From: Sphingobacterium siyangense
GTDB lineage: Bacteria > Bacteroidota > Bacteroidia > Sphingobacteriales > Sphingobacteriaceae
DNA length: 64,000 nucleotides
Direction of reading: 5' to 3'
Assembly (NCBI RefSeq): GCF_007830445.1
Contig: NZ_VLKR01000002.1
Span: 186,001 to 250,000 of the forward strand
Shown here: one piece after another, positions 27,397 to 37,579 of the stretch
Numbering within the stretch: the first letter of the stretch is position 1
How the letters are laid out: each line of letters begins with the position of its first letter
Translations under genes and position numbers: made by a program
The notes under the pieces: model-generated
Seen by the model: the letters and a program-made list of their open reading frames with translations, nothing else
What the model was told of the DNA's origin: nothing
Database searches by the model: none

Positions 27397-28032
27397 ATGG
27401 CTTTATTAGATACCCTAGCATGGCGTTATGCCACAAAAAAATACGACCCTACAAGAAAGGTCGCTCAGGAAGATGTGGATAAGATTTTGGAGGCAGCACG
27501 TATGGCTCCGAGCTCGTCTGGACTTCAACAGTTCCGTGTGATTGTGATTACGAATCAGGAATTAAAAGAAAAAATTGTACCTGTGGCTTGGGGGCAACAA
27601 ATTGTTGCTGATAGCTCACATTTATTGGTCTTCGCTGGATGGGATAGCTATACGGACGAACGTATTGATAATACCTTCGACAAGATGAATGCGTTGAGAG
27701 GTTTACCTTTAGACACCACTGACGAGTATAAAAATAGATTGAAAGCACAGTTATCGAGCCTATCCGGTGAGCAACAAGCAGCCCATGCGGCTAAACAAGC
27801 CTATATTGCTTTTGGTCTGGCAATTGCTCAGGCTGCAGAATTAGGCGTTGATGCAACTCCAATGGAGGGTTTTTCAAATGCCGAATTGGATGAACTTCTT
27901 GGTTTAGATAAACTGGGATTGAAGAGTGCAGTTATGCTTCCTTTAGGCTATCGGATGGAAGAACAAGATTGGTTGCTGAAGCTGAAAAAATTTAGACTTC
28001 CGAAAGAGGAATTTTTGATTGAACTCGCATAA
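27397..28032 (+). CDS. Nitroreductase-family NAD(P)H-dependent oxidoreductase
   Basis: 211 residues with the NfsB-like pattern: RYATKKYDPTRKVAQEDVDK, ARMAPSSSGLQQFRVIVI (FMN phosphate contacts), YIAFGLAIAQAAELGVDATP and PMEGFSNAELDELLG. The C-terminal PLGYR.E.QDW is typical too. An FMN-dependent, dimeric cytoplasmic enzyme reducing nitro compounds or quinones. Single gene ending at a strong terminator. Confidence 0.9.
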   Translation: MALLDTLAWRYATKKYDPTRKVAQEDVDKILEAARMAPSSSGLQQFRVIVITNQELKEKIVPVAWGQQIVADSSHLLVFAGWDSYTDERIDNTFDKMNALRGLPLDTTDEYKNRLKAQLSSLSGEQQAAHAAKQAYIAFGLAIAQAAELGVDATPMEGFSNAELDELLGLDKLGLKSAVMLPLGYRMEEQDWLLKLKKFRLPKEEFLIELA

Positions 28033-28049
28033 ATTGCAGAACAGTATTA

Positions 28050-28087
28050 AAAAAAGCGTTTCAACACTTGGTTGAAACGCTTTTTTT
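28050..28087. terminator. Rho-independent terminator
   Basis: AAAAAGCGTTTCAAC (from 28051) pairs with GTTGAAACGCTTTTT around ACTTG, ending in T7. It can also serve the convergent gene at 28120. Confidence 0.92.
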
Positions 28088-28119
28088 ATAGTTGCCTCCA
28101 ACTTACATAGGGACCGTCT

Positions 28120-30358
28120 TTATAGACTACATAAGTTTACTGTTTGCCCCTTTTTTAGTTTCACATATTGTATGGTGTTATCTTTCTGTAAGGTCTTTTT
28201 CGTACTGACATGCATGAGCGTCTTGGGTTCAAAAATTCGAAAGGTACCATCTTCGGTCGCAGTTATTTTCAGCATAACGATTTTATCTCCTTTTTTCTCA
28301 GCGCTTACGATAAATCCGCCCATCGTTCTTAAATTTTTGAAAGATGCTGTTGCCCATTCAGCAGGTAAGGCTGGAAAGATTTCTACATAGTTATTCTTGC
28401 TCTGAATAAGCAATTCGTGTATTCCTTGCGCAAATGCAAAGTTGCCTTCCAACGTAAATGGTCGATACGTAAAGTCTGAATATTGCCCACCTTTCTGGTC
28501 GCCATTCAGATGAAAGGAATTGGTGGAACAAAAGTTCTGTGCAAATTTTTGAAGATTGCTAACGGCTTCCTTTCCTTGTTTAGCTCGCGCGTGTAAACAA
28601 GCCATCCATGCAAAGGAATAACCTACCCACGCACGGGTACCCAGTTTTTCAATATGATCTAGGGAACTTTCGATGAGCTCTTTTTCCTGCGGATTATTGA
28701 TGTCTAATAAATCCAATGGATAAATTGCCATATAGGGAGACATATGCCGATGGGAATGTTTCATTGGAAGATTTACAGCAACTTGTAGTCCGGTTTTATC
28801 CGTCGCATAATGAGGTAGTTGGGCCTTACATTTTAACCAAGCTTGCGCTTCTTGCGGTTTTCCCATTGCTGTGCTCACCTCAGTAGCAGCCTGGAATAGA
28901 AAATGCGCTAAGCTAAGGTCGAAATTGGTCCAGTTGTCAAACCACGCTGATACACTATTGTCGTTGTATTCGGGACTGCTACTCAAAGGCAGGTAACGGA
29001 GTCCATTTTTTAATGTGGTTATATTCTTAAGGTAAGTCGCAGACTCAATGATATAGGGATAGGCTTGTTCTCTTAGAAAGGTTTTATCCATACTATATTT
29101 CCATTGCCAATAAAAATGTTGGGCCGCCCATGCACCAATCGTAGGAGAAAGAGAATACTGAATCCATCCACCCATAGGGTCTCCATTTAAAGTAAGGACA
29201 CCGGGTACATTCAGCCCATCGACACCGAAATATTGCTTTGTAAAGTCGCGGTTTTTTTTGCGGATCTTCCAGAGCCAATCTGTATAGCTTTTGGCTTCGG
29301 CTAATCTATTCCCCGAATAGGCTGGCCAATAGCTCAATTGGGTGTTAAGGTCATTGTGAAAGTCTCCTTTCCAAGGGGGGGAGGCCACCATTATCTGCCG
29401 TCCAGACGGCCTGAAGCGTAATTGCTGGAGCGCCTTCTCTTGCGACAGCACCGAGCTTGTACATATCAAGATAATATTGCTTTTCAAGATTTTTTTCAGG
29501 AATAGTTATACTTGATTTGGACCAATAGTTTGACCACCAATGCAAATGGCTTACTTGTTCTTCGGTGTATTTTTTGAGGGAAAGTTCAGAAGGGTTTGCC
29601 CTTTGATCGTTGACGATTGTCCAATATCCAATCAGTTTTTTAGCTGATATTTTTTCCCATCTCAATACAACTTCAAAAAAATGATTGTCATAAGTTTTTT
29701 GGTGCAGCACTTCGTAATTGCTGGTTCTGGTTATATTTCCTTGCTTATATCCTAATCTTGCTAAATCTTGACCTTCTACAACGCTTTTGTTTTCATCTTT
29801 GTTTGCGCTATTTTCATATTGATGGGGAATTAATTGAGGAACAAGTTCACTCACATTGTTTCCTGTAATTTCAAAATAGCCAAAGGGTTTATAGGCGTGT
29901 ATGAAGGTTCTTAATATCCGACCATCTTTGAATTTAAGAATATTGGTGGCCTGTTCCAGGTCAAGTACGTTCGAAACGACAGGGCCAAATTTCGCTAAGT
30001 CAAAGAACAGCGACGCTGCTGGAAGCTTGGTGGGATAGGGGGATCTATCGTAAGGAGCGTCTCCCCACTCTTGTACAATGCCATAGCTGTTGTTTTTTAT
30101 TTGTTGTTGGACCCAATTGAAATTGTGGTTTTCTATTGCAAAGGACTTTCTTTCATCCCATAGATCTGCGCGATCAAGTGAAAATCGAATCGTATTATCT
30201 TTTTTCCAAATCAGTGCACCCAATTGACCATTTCCCAACGGAATGGCTTCATCCCACCGCGAAGCTAACTGATCGAAATGGAGGTTGTTGTCCGGTGTCG
30301 GTTGACCGAAAGAGAACACTGTAAACGAACAGAAGAGTATTAAATAAAGATATTTCAT
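28120..30358 (-). pseudogene. Six-hairpin glycosidase (GH95-like) split by a frameshift in a C7 tract
   Basis: Two overlapping frames together cover one ~745-residue secreted glycosidase. The 5' frame (from 30358) has a signal peptide (MKYLYLILFCSFTVFSFG) and an N-terminal beta domain beginning WDEAIPLGNGQLGALIW, then LDRADLWDER; it runs through ITLQAVWTADNGGLPP and goes out of frame. The 3' frame resumes SPPWKGDFHNDLNTQLSYWP and continues through the (alpha/alpha)6 barrel to 28120. The switch point is the G7 run (plus strand) at 29375-29381; six bases would restore LPPWKGD. The fold and the WN..PPW and LNT..YWP motifs resemble GH95. The first Asn of the GH95 N-x-N pair reads Asp here, so specificity is uncertain. 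Confidence 0.85.
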
Positions 30359-30876
30359 AATTGAAAGGGTTAGCTTGTAAATTTAAAACTCTGGAAGGGG
30401 AGATACTGACACTATTGTTACTTTTTTGCATACTATTTTATCTATGCGATGCCCTTGAGCCTGTTGAAATCATTTTAATAGCAGATTTAGCGGTGGTTGT
30501 ATGCAGTGCAGAAAACTAAAAAAGTTAATTCGTATCGAAATTGTTATACTTTTTGATTCGAATAAATATGTCGCAAAAGTGTTGTTTTATTGTCTGCTGT
30601 TTAACCAAGGAAAGTACGTTATGCTGTCTTAAATCAACCTTTTGAGCAGGTGGGTCTATAGTGTCCAGAAAATCTCGCAAGGGCAAGGGGTAATATTGTT
30701 TATGTTTCTGTTAATCTAGTTTTAGTATAATCCAGTGTTGTTCTCTAATTTTATCCTACTCGAAACGAGCACATTTATGGAATAGTTTCGGCTCCACTTA
30801 ACGAAGAAAATAATCATTATTCATTTCGTTTAGTGCATAAACCTAAAATAATACAGAATAGATATATCCCCAGGCT
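30359..30876. other. Long divergent regulatory region
   Basis: About 520 bp between the split glycosidase and the cytochrome/DUF1501 operon. No ORF of substance and no copy of the GntR operator found at 42.4/44.8 kb. AT-rich throughout; no unambiguous TTTG/TAnnTTTG pair was identified. It must contain at least the operon promoter. Confidence 0.5.
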
Positions 30877-33633
30877 ATGAAAAAAAAGATTTTGGTGCTA
30901 ATATTATTGGCGCTTGTGCTTATTGGTACAAGCATTTTGACTTTTGGAAAAAAAGAGCCAGTTGATTTTAGCGCTGATGTTAAACCGATATTGAATAAAC
31001 ATTGTATCACGTGCCATGGTGGGGTTAAAAAAAATGGTGGTTTAAGTTTTCTTTTTGAAAATGAGGCATTCGCCAAAGCCGAGTCAGGCAAATCAGCAAT
31101 TATTCGTGGCGATGGCGAACACAGTGAACTGGTAAAGAGACTGATTTCCGATGATCCTGAATTGCGTATGCCTTACAATGCCCCTAAACTGAATGACGAT
31201 GAAATTGATATACTCAAAAGATGGATCGATGAAGGAGCTAAGTGGGGAGAGCATTGGGCCTATACAACACCTAAGGAAACGGAGGTCCCTAAACCTTTTT
31301 CGTTGCTCAGTATATTTGGTGTAAAGCCCAAAGGGGTGAACAATACGATAGATTTTTTTGTTTTGGATAAGATGAAGGAGAAGAAATTGTCCTTTGCAGA
31401 TGAAGCCGATAAAGCATTGTTGCTCCGAAGAGTGTATTTGGATCTAATTGGTATCCCACCCTCGTTGGCGGAGATTCAAGCCTTTGAAGCAGACCAGCGT
31501 GATGATGCTTATACCCGGCGGGTAGACAGTCTGTTGGCTTCTCAGAAATATGGCGAAAAGTGGGCGAGTTGGTGGTTGGATATGGCACGATATGCCGATA
31601 CGAAGGGCTACGAAAAGGATGGCTCGCGCACGATATGGACTTATCGGGACTGGGTCATCAAGGCCTTAAACAAGGACATGCCTTATGATGAATTTACGAT
31701 TGAACAGCTTGCCGGGGATTTGCTGCCGGAGCCAACCAAGGATCAGCTTATCGCAACCGCCTTCCATCGCAATACCATGAATAATGATGAAGGCGGGACC
31801 GATAGCGAGGAATTTCGGATGGCTGCGGTTTTGGATCGTTTAAATACAACTTATCAAGTATGGTTGAGTACGACCTTCGAATGCGTGCAATGTCATAGTC
31901 ATACTTATGATCCGTTTAAATTTGAAGAATATTATAAATCGTTAGCTTTTTTTAACAACACCAGAGATGAAGATACCCAAGGTGATCATCCTAAACTGCG
32001 TTTTTATACTACACAGGATGAAAAGCGAATTGACAGTATAAAGAGGTGGTTGTCGACGACAGGAAATGCAAGCTTGGTAAAATCAACAGATCTATTCCTT
32101 CACACCCTTGAGCCCAAAGTCCATGCGCATTACAGCGACCAAATAGTAGATGGTGCGCTTTATGATACGAAATGGTTGGGGGTGCGAACTGGAGGATCGG
32201 CTCGATTAAGGGCAATAAACCTGGATAATAAACAGCAATTCTTCATGAATTTCTGGACAGGTGCGGTAGGTGGAAAATTGGAAATTCACTTGGATAAACT
32301 TAGCGGACCAATACTTGCCGTTATTGATTTGCCGAGTACGAATGGAAGACAGGTTATTCAGTCTCCCATAAGTGCGACTCGTGGTGTACATGACTTATAT
32401 CTGGTTTTCAAGAATCCATCTGTCGCTCATGGACAGCCGATCTGCATGATTGAATGGTTTGCATTTCGCGAGAACTTTGCACATGAAAAGTCACTGGATA
32501 ATATGAATTTTCAAAAGACTTTTCTCCAGTTGGTCAATATGCAACCTGAGGGGGTACCAATCATGATTGAAAATCCCAAAGACATGCATCGTAAGACCAA
32601 TGTATTTATACGCGGTAACCGCCTGTCGCTAGGTGCGGAAGTGCAGCCCACGGTTCCGGCATCACTGAATAGTTTCCCTAAGGGGGCTCAACGCAATCGC
32701 TTGGGTTTTGCGCAGTGGATTGTCAGCAAGGAAAACCCATTGACAGCGCGAACTTTAGTTAATCGCGTATGGGCTCAACTATTTGGTCGGGGGCTTGTTG
32801 AACCATTGGGAGATATGGGCACACAGAGTATTCCACCGATTCACCGAGAATTACTAGATTATCTTGCCCTAGATCTGATGAATACCAAAAAGTGGAGTAT
32901 AAAAAAATTGATCCGCGAGATGGTATTATCCGGAACTTATAAGCAGTCCTCTAGCTTGAACAATTCCAATTTTGAAATGGATCCACAGAATTATTATTTG
33001 GCAAGGGGACCTCGCTTTAGATTATCTGCCGAACAGATTCGTGATCAGGCTTTAGCCGTAAGTGGATTGCTCAGCAATAAAATGTACGGACCAAGTGTAA
33101 TGCCATACCAACCGGATGGGGTATGGATGACTGTATATAGCGGTGAGTCCTGGGTGAAAAGTGCTGGAGAAGATCAATACCGAAGAGGCATCTATACGTT
33201 TTTAAAGCGTACGAGTCCTTATCCTTCCTTTGTTTCTTTCGATGCTTCTAGTCGGGAGGTTTGTTTGGTCGACCGTATCCGTACCAATACACCGCTACAA
33301 GCGCTCGCTACATTAAACGATCCTGTTTACCTCGAAGCGGCTAAACATTTGGGGGCTATTATGGAAAAGGAGGGAAATGGAAACCTTAGAAATGGTATCC
33401 GTGTCGGTTATAAACGTGCAATGTTGAAGGATGCCGATGAAAAGAAACTCAAAGAGCTGGAACATCTTTATCAAAAAGCGTTGATTGATTTCAGCAAAAA
33501 GCCTGATTCGACAGCCAAATTTTTGAATGAAGATTTAGCAAAAAGCAATGTAAAGGTCCTGCCTTCAAAAGCTGCCTACATGCTTGTTGCCAATGCCGTG
33601 TTGAATCTGGACGAATTTTTAACGAAATCATAA
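30877..33633 (+). CDS. PSCyt1-DUF1549-DUF1553 protein (Planctomycete-type cytochrome c)
   Basis: 918 residues. An N-terminal anchor/signal (ILVLILLALVLIGTSILTFG) is followed by a PSCyt1 domain with heme-c motif CITCH (Cys43, Cys46, His47) and the distal RMPYNAPKL. DUF1549 follows (WASWWLDMARYADTKGYEKD), including a second CxxCH, ECVQCHSHTYDP (Cys336-His340), as is usual in that family. The C-terminal DUF1553 (NRVWAQLFGRGLVEPLGDMG, then LSAEQIRDQAL) completes the protein. Probably periplasmic and redox-active, with undetermined substrate. First gene of a four-gene operon. Confidence 0.9.
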   Translation: MKKKILVLILLALVLIGTSILTFGKKEPVDFSADVKPILNKHCITCHGGVKKNGGLSFLFENEAFAKAESGKSAIIRGDGEHSELVKRLISDDPELRMPYNAPKLNDDEIDILKRWIDEGAKWGEHWAYTTPKETEVPKPFSLLSIFGVKPKGVNNTIDFFVLDKMKEKKLSFADEADKALLLRRVYLDLIGIPPSLAEIQAFEADQRDDAYTRRVDSLLASQKYGEKWASWWLDMARYADTKGYEKDGSRTIWTYRDWVIKALNKDMPYDEFTIEQLAGDLLPEPTKDQLIATAFHRNTMNNDEGGTDSEEFRMAAVLDRLNTTYQVWLSTTFECVQCHSHTYDPFKFEEYYKSLAFFNNTRDEDTQGDHPKLRFYTTQDEKRIDSIKRWLSTTGNASLVKSTDLFLHTLEPKVHAHYSDQIVDGALYDTKWLGVRTGGSARLRAINLDNKQQFFMNFWTGAVGGKLEIHLDKLSGPILAVIDLPSTNGRQVIQSPISATRGVHDLYLVFKNPSVAHGQPICMIEWFAFRENFAHEKSLDNMNFQKTFLQLVNMQPEGVPIMIENPKDMHRKTNVFIRGNRLSLGAEVQPTVPASLNSFPKGAQRNRLGFAQWIVSKENPLTARTLVNRVWAQLFGRGLVEPLGDMGTQSIPPIHRELLDYLALDLMNTKKWSIKKLIREMVLSGTYKQSSSLNNSNFEMDPQNYYLARGPRFRLSAEQIRDQALAVSGLLSNKMYGPSVMPYQPDGVWMTVYSGESWVKSAGEDQYRRGIYTFLKRTSPYPSFVSFDASSREVCLVDRIRTNTPLQALATLNDPVYLEAAKHLGAIMEKEGNGNLRNGIRVGYKRAMLKDADEKKLKELEHLYQKALIDFSKKPDSTAKFLNEDLAKSNVKVLPSKAAYMLVANAVLNLDEFLTKS

Positions 33634-33793
33634 ATATGGACTGAAACTTCTGAATAAGGGCTTTCGTATGAAAACGAAGTCTTTTGTTAAGAAGGTTAAG
33701 GACTATGAAATAATAAGAATATAAACCGAAATGAGCTAAAGCTGCAGACTAAAAATTTAGCGACACAGCCCGTTCATATGTAATGATAGTCAG

Positions 33794-35293
33794 ATGAAAG
33801 ATCTAAATAAGCTAATAAAAGAAGCGCAACAATTTGAATTGCAGGCTGTCACAAGAAGACATTTCCTAAAGGATTGTGTGGCAGGTATCGGAGGTATTGC
33901 TTTGGGTAGTTTGCTGACGAGTTGTAATGGATGGGGACAGTCAAAATCAGCAGAAAAGTTGGATCTGAATGCTCTCAATCCGCTGGTACCCAAACCTCCT
34001 CATTTCCCAGGTAAGGCTAAAAGTGTAATTTATCTGCATATGGCCGGTGCTCCGTCGCAATTGGAGTTATTTGATTACAAGCCTGCATTGCAGAAATTAC
34101 ATAATCAACCTTGCCCGGAGTCCTTACTCGCAGGAAAGAAATTTGCCTTTATTCGTGGGGTTCCAAAAATGTTGGGGCCACAGGCTACTTTTAAACAGTA
34201 TGGAGCAAGTGGAGCTTGGGTATCAGATCATTTGCCTCACTTTAGTAAAGTTGTTGATGAAGTGAGTTTTCTGAAGGCCGTGCATACCGATCAGTTCAAT
34301 CACGGTCCAGCGCAATTGTTTATGCATACGGGAAGTGCCCGTCTCGGCCGGCCAAGCATTGGTTCATGGGTAACTTATGGCCTGGGATCTGAAAATAGCA
34401 ATTTACCCGGATTTGTTGTGTTAACATCGGGAGGTAAAACACCGGATGCAGGAAAAAGTGTCTGGGGAAGTGGATTTTTACCATCGGTATACCAGGGCGT
34501 TCAATGTCGTTCAAAAGGTGATCCCGTATTATATATTGCCGATCCTGAAGGGATGGGAAGGGATATGAAGCGTGATTTGATTGATGCCATAAATAACGTC
34601 AACAAAACAGAATACGATACCTTTAGAGACCCAGAAACCTTGTCGCGGATTGCACAATATGAGATGGCTTATAAAATGCAGGTTGCAGTTCCTGAAGTGA
34701 TGGACATCAATAATGAACCTGCTTATATTCACGAATTGTACGGAACTGAGCCGGGTAAAGAATCGTTTGCCAATAATTGCCTCTTGGCTCGGAAACTCGT
34801 AGAACAGGGGGTACGATTCGTTCAGTTATTTGATTGGGGTTGGGACAGTCACGGTACAAATCCCGCAGATTCGATTGATCTTGGCTTTAAAAATAAATGC
34901 CGGGAGATAGATCGACCAATGACCGCATTGATTATGGATCTAAAACAACGTGGTTTGCTGGAAGAAACACTAGTCGTGTGGGGAGGGGAATTTGGACGTA
35001 CACCGATGCAAGAAAATAGGGACAACAGCGATATGCCATTCCTGGGACGCGATCATCATACAGACGCCTATACCATCTGGATGGCAGGCGGGGGAGTTCG
35101 TAATGGCATAAGTTACGGTCAAACCGATGATATCGGGTTCGCGGGGGTAGAGGGGCGCAGTTCTGTACACGATGTCCATGCGACTATGCTCCACCTTTTG
35201 GGTTTTGATCATGAGAAATTTACTTACGATTTTCAAGGAAGGCCATTCCGATTGACAGATGTGGAGGGTGAACTTATTCAAGCTATAATTTAA
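33794..35293 (+). CDS. DUF1501 protein with Tat-lipoprotein signal
   Basis: 499 residues. The N-terminus carries a twin-arginine motif (TRRHFLK, Arg21-Arg22) and a lipobox (LLTSC, Cys44), so a folded protein is likely exported by Tat and lipidated. The body has the DUF1501 pattern of the alkaline-phosphatase/sulfatase superfamily: VIYLHMAGAPSQLELFD, DWGWDSHG, LVVWGGEFGRTPMQE and GRDHHTDAYTIWMAGGG, where metal-binding Asp/His would lie. In Planctomycetes DUF1501 genes pair with DUF1549/1553 genes, as here. Reaction unknown. Confidence 0.9.
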   Translation: MKDLNKLIKEAQQFELQAVTRRHFLKDCVAGIGGIALGSLLTSCNGWGQSKSAEKLDLNALNPLVPKPPHFPGKAKSVIYLHMAGAPSQLELFDYKPALQKLHNQPCPESLLAGKKFAFIRGVPKMLGPQATFKQYGASGAWVSDHLPHFSKVVDEVSFLKAVHTDQFNHGPAQLFMHTGSARLGRPSIGSWVTYGLGSENSNLPGFVVLTSGGKTPDAGKSVWGSGFLPSVYQGVQCRSKGDPVLYIADPEGMGRDMKRDLIDAINNVNKTEYDTFRDPETLSRIAQYEMAYKMQVAVPEVMDINNEPAYIHELYGTEPGKESFANNCLLARKLVEQGVRFVQLFDWGWDSHGTNPADSIDLGFKNKCREIDRPMTALIMDLKQRGLLEETLVVWGGEFGRTPMQENRDNSDMPFLGRDHHTDAYTIWMAGGGVRNGISYGQTDDIGFAGVEGRSSVHDVHATMLHLLGFDHEKFTYDFQGRPFRLTDVEGELIQAII

Positions 35294-35297
35294 AAAT

Positions 35298-36170
35298 ATG
35301 AAACAATTTCTAGTATTAATTTTATTTATGAGCAGTTTTCTATCCATGACTGCCCAGCAGTTACACATTAAATATTATTGCACCAATTGGGGAAATAGCG
35401 ATTCCTGGGATGCGTTCTGTCTCCGGGTGAAAAATGCTGGTTACGATGGTGTTGAATCCTGGTTGCCTGGTAGTCCAAATGAGCGCAAGGAGATGATTGA
35501 TGCATTACATAAATATGGATTGAGTTTAGGATTGCTTTCAGGCGGATCAGGCGGAACTTACGAGGAATATAAACAAAGTTTTAAGCGTAATTTGGATGAA
35601 GCAGCACAGCTGAAACCCGATTATATCAATTGCCATACAGGTAAAGATTATTACTCGTTTGAGCAGAATAAAACATTGATTGAGCTTGCTGATGCAGCTA
35701 AAAATAAGTACCATATCCCCGTTTATCATGAGACTCATCGCGGAAGATTTAGTTTTGCAGCTCATGTGACAAAGGAATATTTAGAGAAGATTCCGACCTT
35801 ACAACTTGCATTGGATATCTCGCATTGGTGCAATGTGCACGAATCAATGCTTTCTGATCAGCCCGAGGCTGTAACAAAAGCGCTTTCCAGAACGGAGCAC
35901 ATTCATGCACGAATTGGGCATCCTGAAGGACCGCAAGTCAATGACCCTGCGGCTCCTGAATGGAAGAGTATTGTTGCGCAACATTTGACCTGGTGGGATA
36001 AAGTTGTTGCTAAGCACAAGGAAAATGGCATGAAGTTATTGACCATAACGACCGAGTTTGGTCCAGCGGGTTATTTACCCACATTACCATTTACACAACA
36101 ACCGGTGGCCGATCAATGGTCAATCAATGTTTATATGTTGCATTTACTCAAAGACAGATATAAAGAATGA
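35298..36170 (+). CDS. Secreted sugar phosphate isomerase/epimerase-like TIM barrel
   Basis: 290 residues with signal peptide (MKQFLVLILFMSSFLSMTAQ). The barrel has AP-endonuclease-2/xylose-isomerase-like motifs: AGYDGVESWLPG, INCHTGKDYYS, VYHETHRGR, LALDISHWCNVHES, HIHARIGHPEGPQ and TITTEFGPAGY. Glu, Asp and His residues in these loops would bind a divalent metal. It begins 4 bp after the DUF1501 stop and overlaps the next start by 4 bases (ATGA). Acting outside the cytoplasm, it more likely handles free or oxidised sugars than phosphates. Confidence 0.85.
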   Translation: MKQFLVLILFMSSFLSMTAQQLHIKYYCTNWGNSDSWDAFCLRVKNAGYDGVESWLPGSPNERKEMIDALHKYGLSLGLLSGGSGGTYEEYKQSFKRNLDEAAQLKPDYINCHTGKDYYSFEQNKTLIELADAAKNKYHIPVYHETHRGRFSFAAHVTKEYLEKIPTLQLALDISHWCNVHESMLSDQPEAVTKALSRTEHIHARIGHPEGPQVNDPAAPEWKSIVAQHLTWWDKVVAKHKENGMKLLTITTEFGPAGYLPTLPFTQQPVADQWSINVYMLHLLKDRYKE

Positions 36171-37579
36171 TAGTTTTCTTTGATGAATTATTGGGCTTTT
36201 TGGGACTATTTCACCCGCTTTTGGTCCATTTACCGATCGGCATATTATTGTTGGCTTTTGTTATGGCAATTAGGACTCGGTTTAAAGGCGGTGATATGTA
36301 TTTGCCTGCTATTAAGCTCTCCTTATTCCTAGGGACTATCGCTGCTATAGTAGCTGCTTTATCGGGTTATCTGCTTTCACGAAATGGAGGTTATGAGGAG
36401 GATGTCCTGAGCTATCACAAGTGGCTGGGAATTGCCGTGGCTATCAGTGGTTTATGGCTTTGGTTTCTTTATCGTAAAGAATCTTCTGGTGCATTTCGCT
36501 TTTGGCTTTTTTTCATCCTGGTGCTCTTAATTGGGGTGACCGGACACTACGGTGGAACACTGACACATGGAAAGGGTTACTTTGTGGAAGCGATGCCAGT
36601 AGCACTTAAAAAGCTGTTTAAAGCGGAAGAAGATAAAGAGGAGGTTTTTATCGTTCAAAATGCGCAGGAAGCAGAAGCCTATAAGGGAATTATTCAACCT
36701 ATTCTAAAACAGCGTTGTCAAAGCTGCCACGGGCAAAGAAAGCAGGAAGGGGGGCTGGCATTGGATACAAAAGAGAATTTGTTAAAAGGAGGAGAGAACG
36801 GTACAGTACTAAATGCAAATGATTCGAAAAAGAGTGAATTATATGCCCGATTGGTGTTGCCCGAGGGACATAAGAAACGTATGCCCCCTAAAGGCCGTAC
36901 ACCGATAACTGCTGATCAGATAAAATTGATTGCCTGGTGGATTGATCAAGGAGCCAATTTTGATAAAAAAGTGCATGAAATACCACAAACGGAGGAAATA
37001 GCTCATTTGTTGAAAAAATTGGAAACAGGAGAAAAAGAGGAGTCTGCTGTATTGTATGCTGATCTACCAGCAGCACCTTCTTTGCCAAAAGATAAAGTTG
37101 ATGCTTGGCAGGCTAAGGGGATTAAGATCATCCAAGTTGCAAGAGATAATAACTTCGTGTTGGTTAATGCGATTAATTATCCTCAATTTAATGACAAGGA
37201 CCTACAGGAGTTGTTGGCCATTAAGGATAATATTGTACAGCTGAAATTAGGAAATACGGCTGTTACAGATCTTGCTTTTTCAACACTTTCGGCAATGCCA
37301 ATTCTTTCCCGTCTACATCTGGAAAATACAAAAATTTCCGATGCTGGATTGAGCCAGCTGAAAGGCCTGTCAAAATTAACGTACTTGAATCTGACAGGCA
37401 CAAAAGTTACATCAAAAGGTCTATCAAAACTGAACGAGCTTCCGAGTTTAAAGAACCTCTATCTCTATAAGACGCTAAATCAGGAAGTCGCTGCAATAAA
37501 GCAGTTGAATGCTAAGATTAAGGCAGATACTGGTAATTATAGTTTGCCTTTTATTGAAACCGATACAATCAGGTTTTGA
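36167..37579 (+). CDS. DUF2231 membrane - PSCyt1 cytochrome - leucine-rich-repeat fusion
   Basis: 470 residues in three parts. Residues ~8-130 hold four membrane helices of the DUF2231 type (LGLFHPLLVHLPIGILLLAF). Residues ~170-270 are a PSCyt1 heme-c domain (CQSCHGQ, Cys184-His188; methionine ligand region KRMPPKGRTP). Residues ~345-450 are leucine-rich repeats (LKLGNTAVTDLAFSTL, LHLENTKISDAGLSQL, LNLTGTKVTSKGLSKL). It could link periplasmic electron flow to the membrane, with the LRR as a docking surface. It overlaps the preceding gene by 4 bp. Confidence 0.88.
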   Translation: MIVFFDELLGFLGLFHPLLVHLPIGILLLAFVMAIRTRFKGGDMYLPAIKLSLFLGTIAAIVAALSGYLLSRNGGYEEDVLSYHKWLGIAVAISGLWLWFLYRKESSGAFRFWLFFILVLLIGVTGHYGGTLTHGKGYFVEAMPVALKKLFKAEEDKEEVFIVQNAQEAEAYKGIIQPILKQRCQSCHGQRKQEGGLALDTKENLLKGGENGTVLNANDSKKSELYARLVLPEGHKKRMPPKGRTPITADQIKLIAWWIDQGANFDKKVHEIPQTEEIAHLLKKLETGEKEESAVLYADLPAAPSLPKDKVDAWQAKGIKIIQVARDNNFVLVNAINYPQFNDKDLQELLAIKDNIVQLKLGNTAVTDLAFSTLSAMPILSRLHLENTKISDAGLSQLKGLSKLTYLNLTGTKVTSKGLSKLNELPSLKNLYLYKTLNQEVAAIKQLNAKIKADTGNYSLPFIETDTIRF

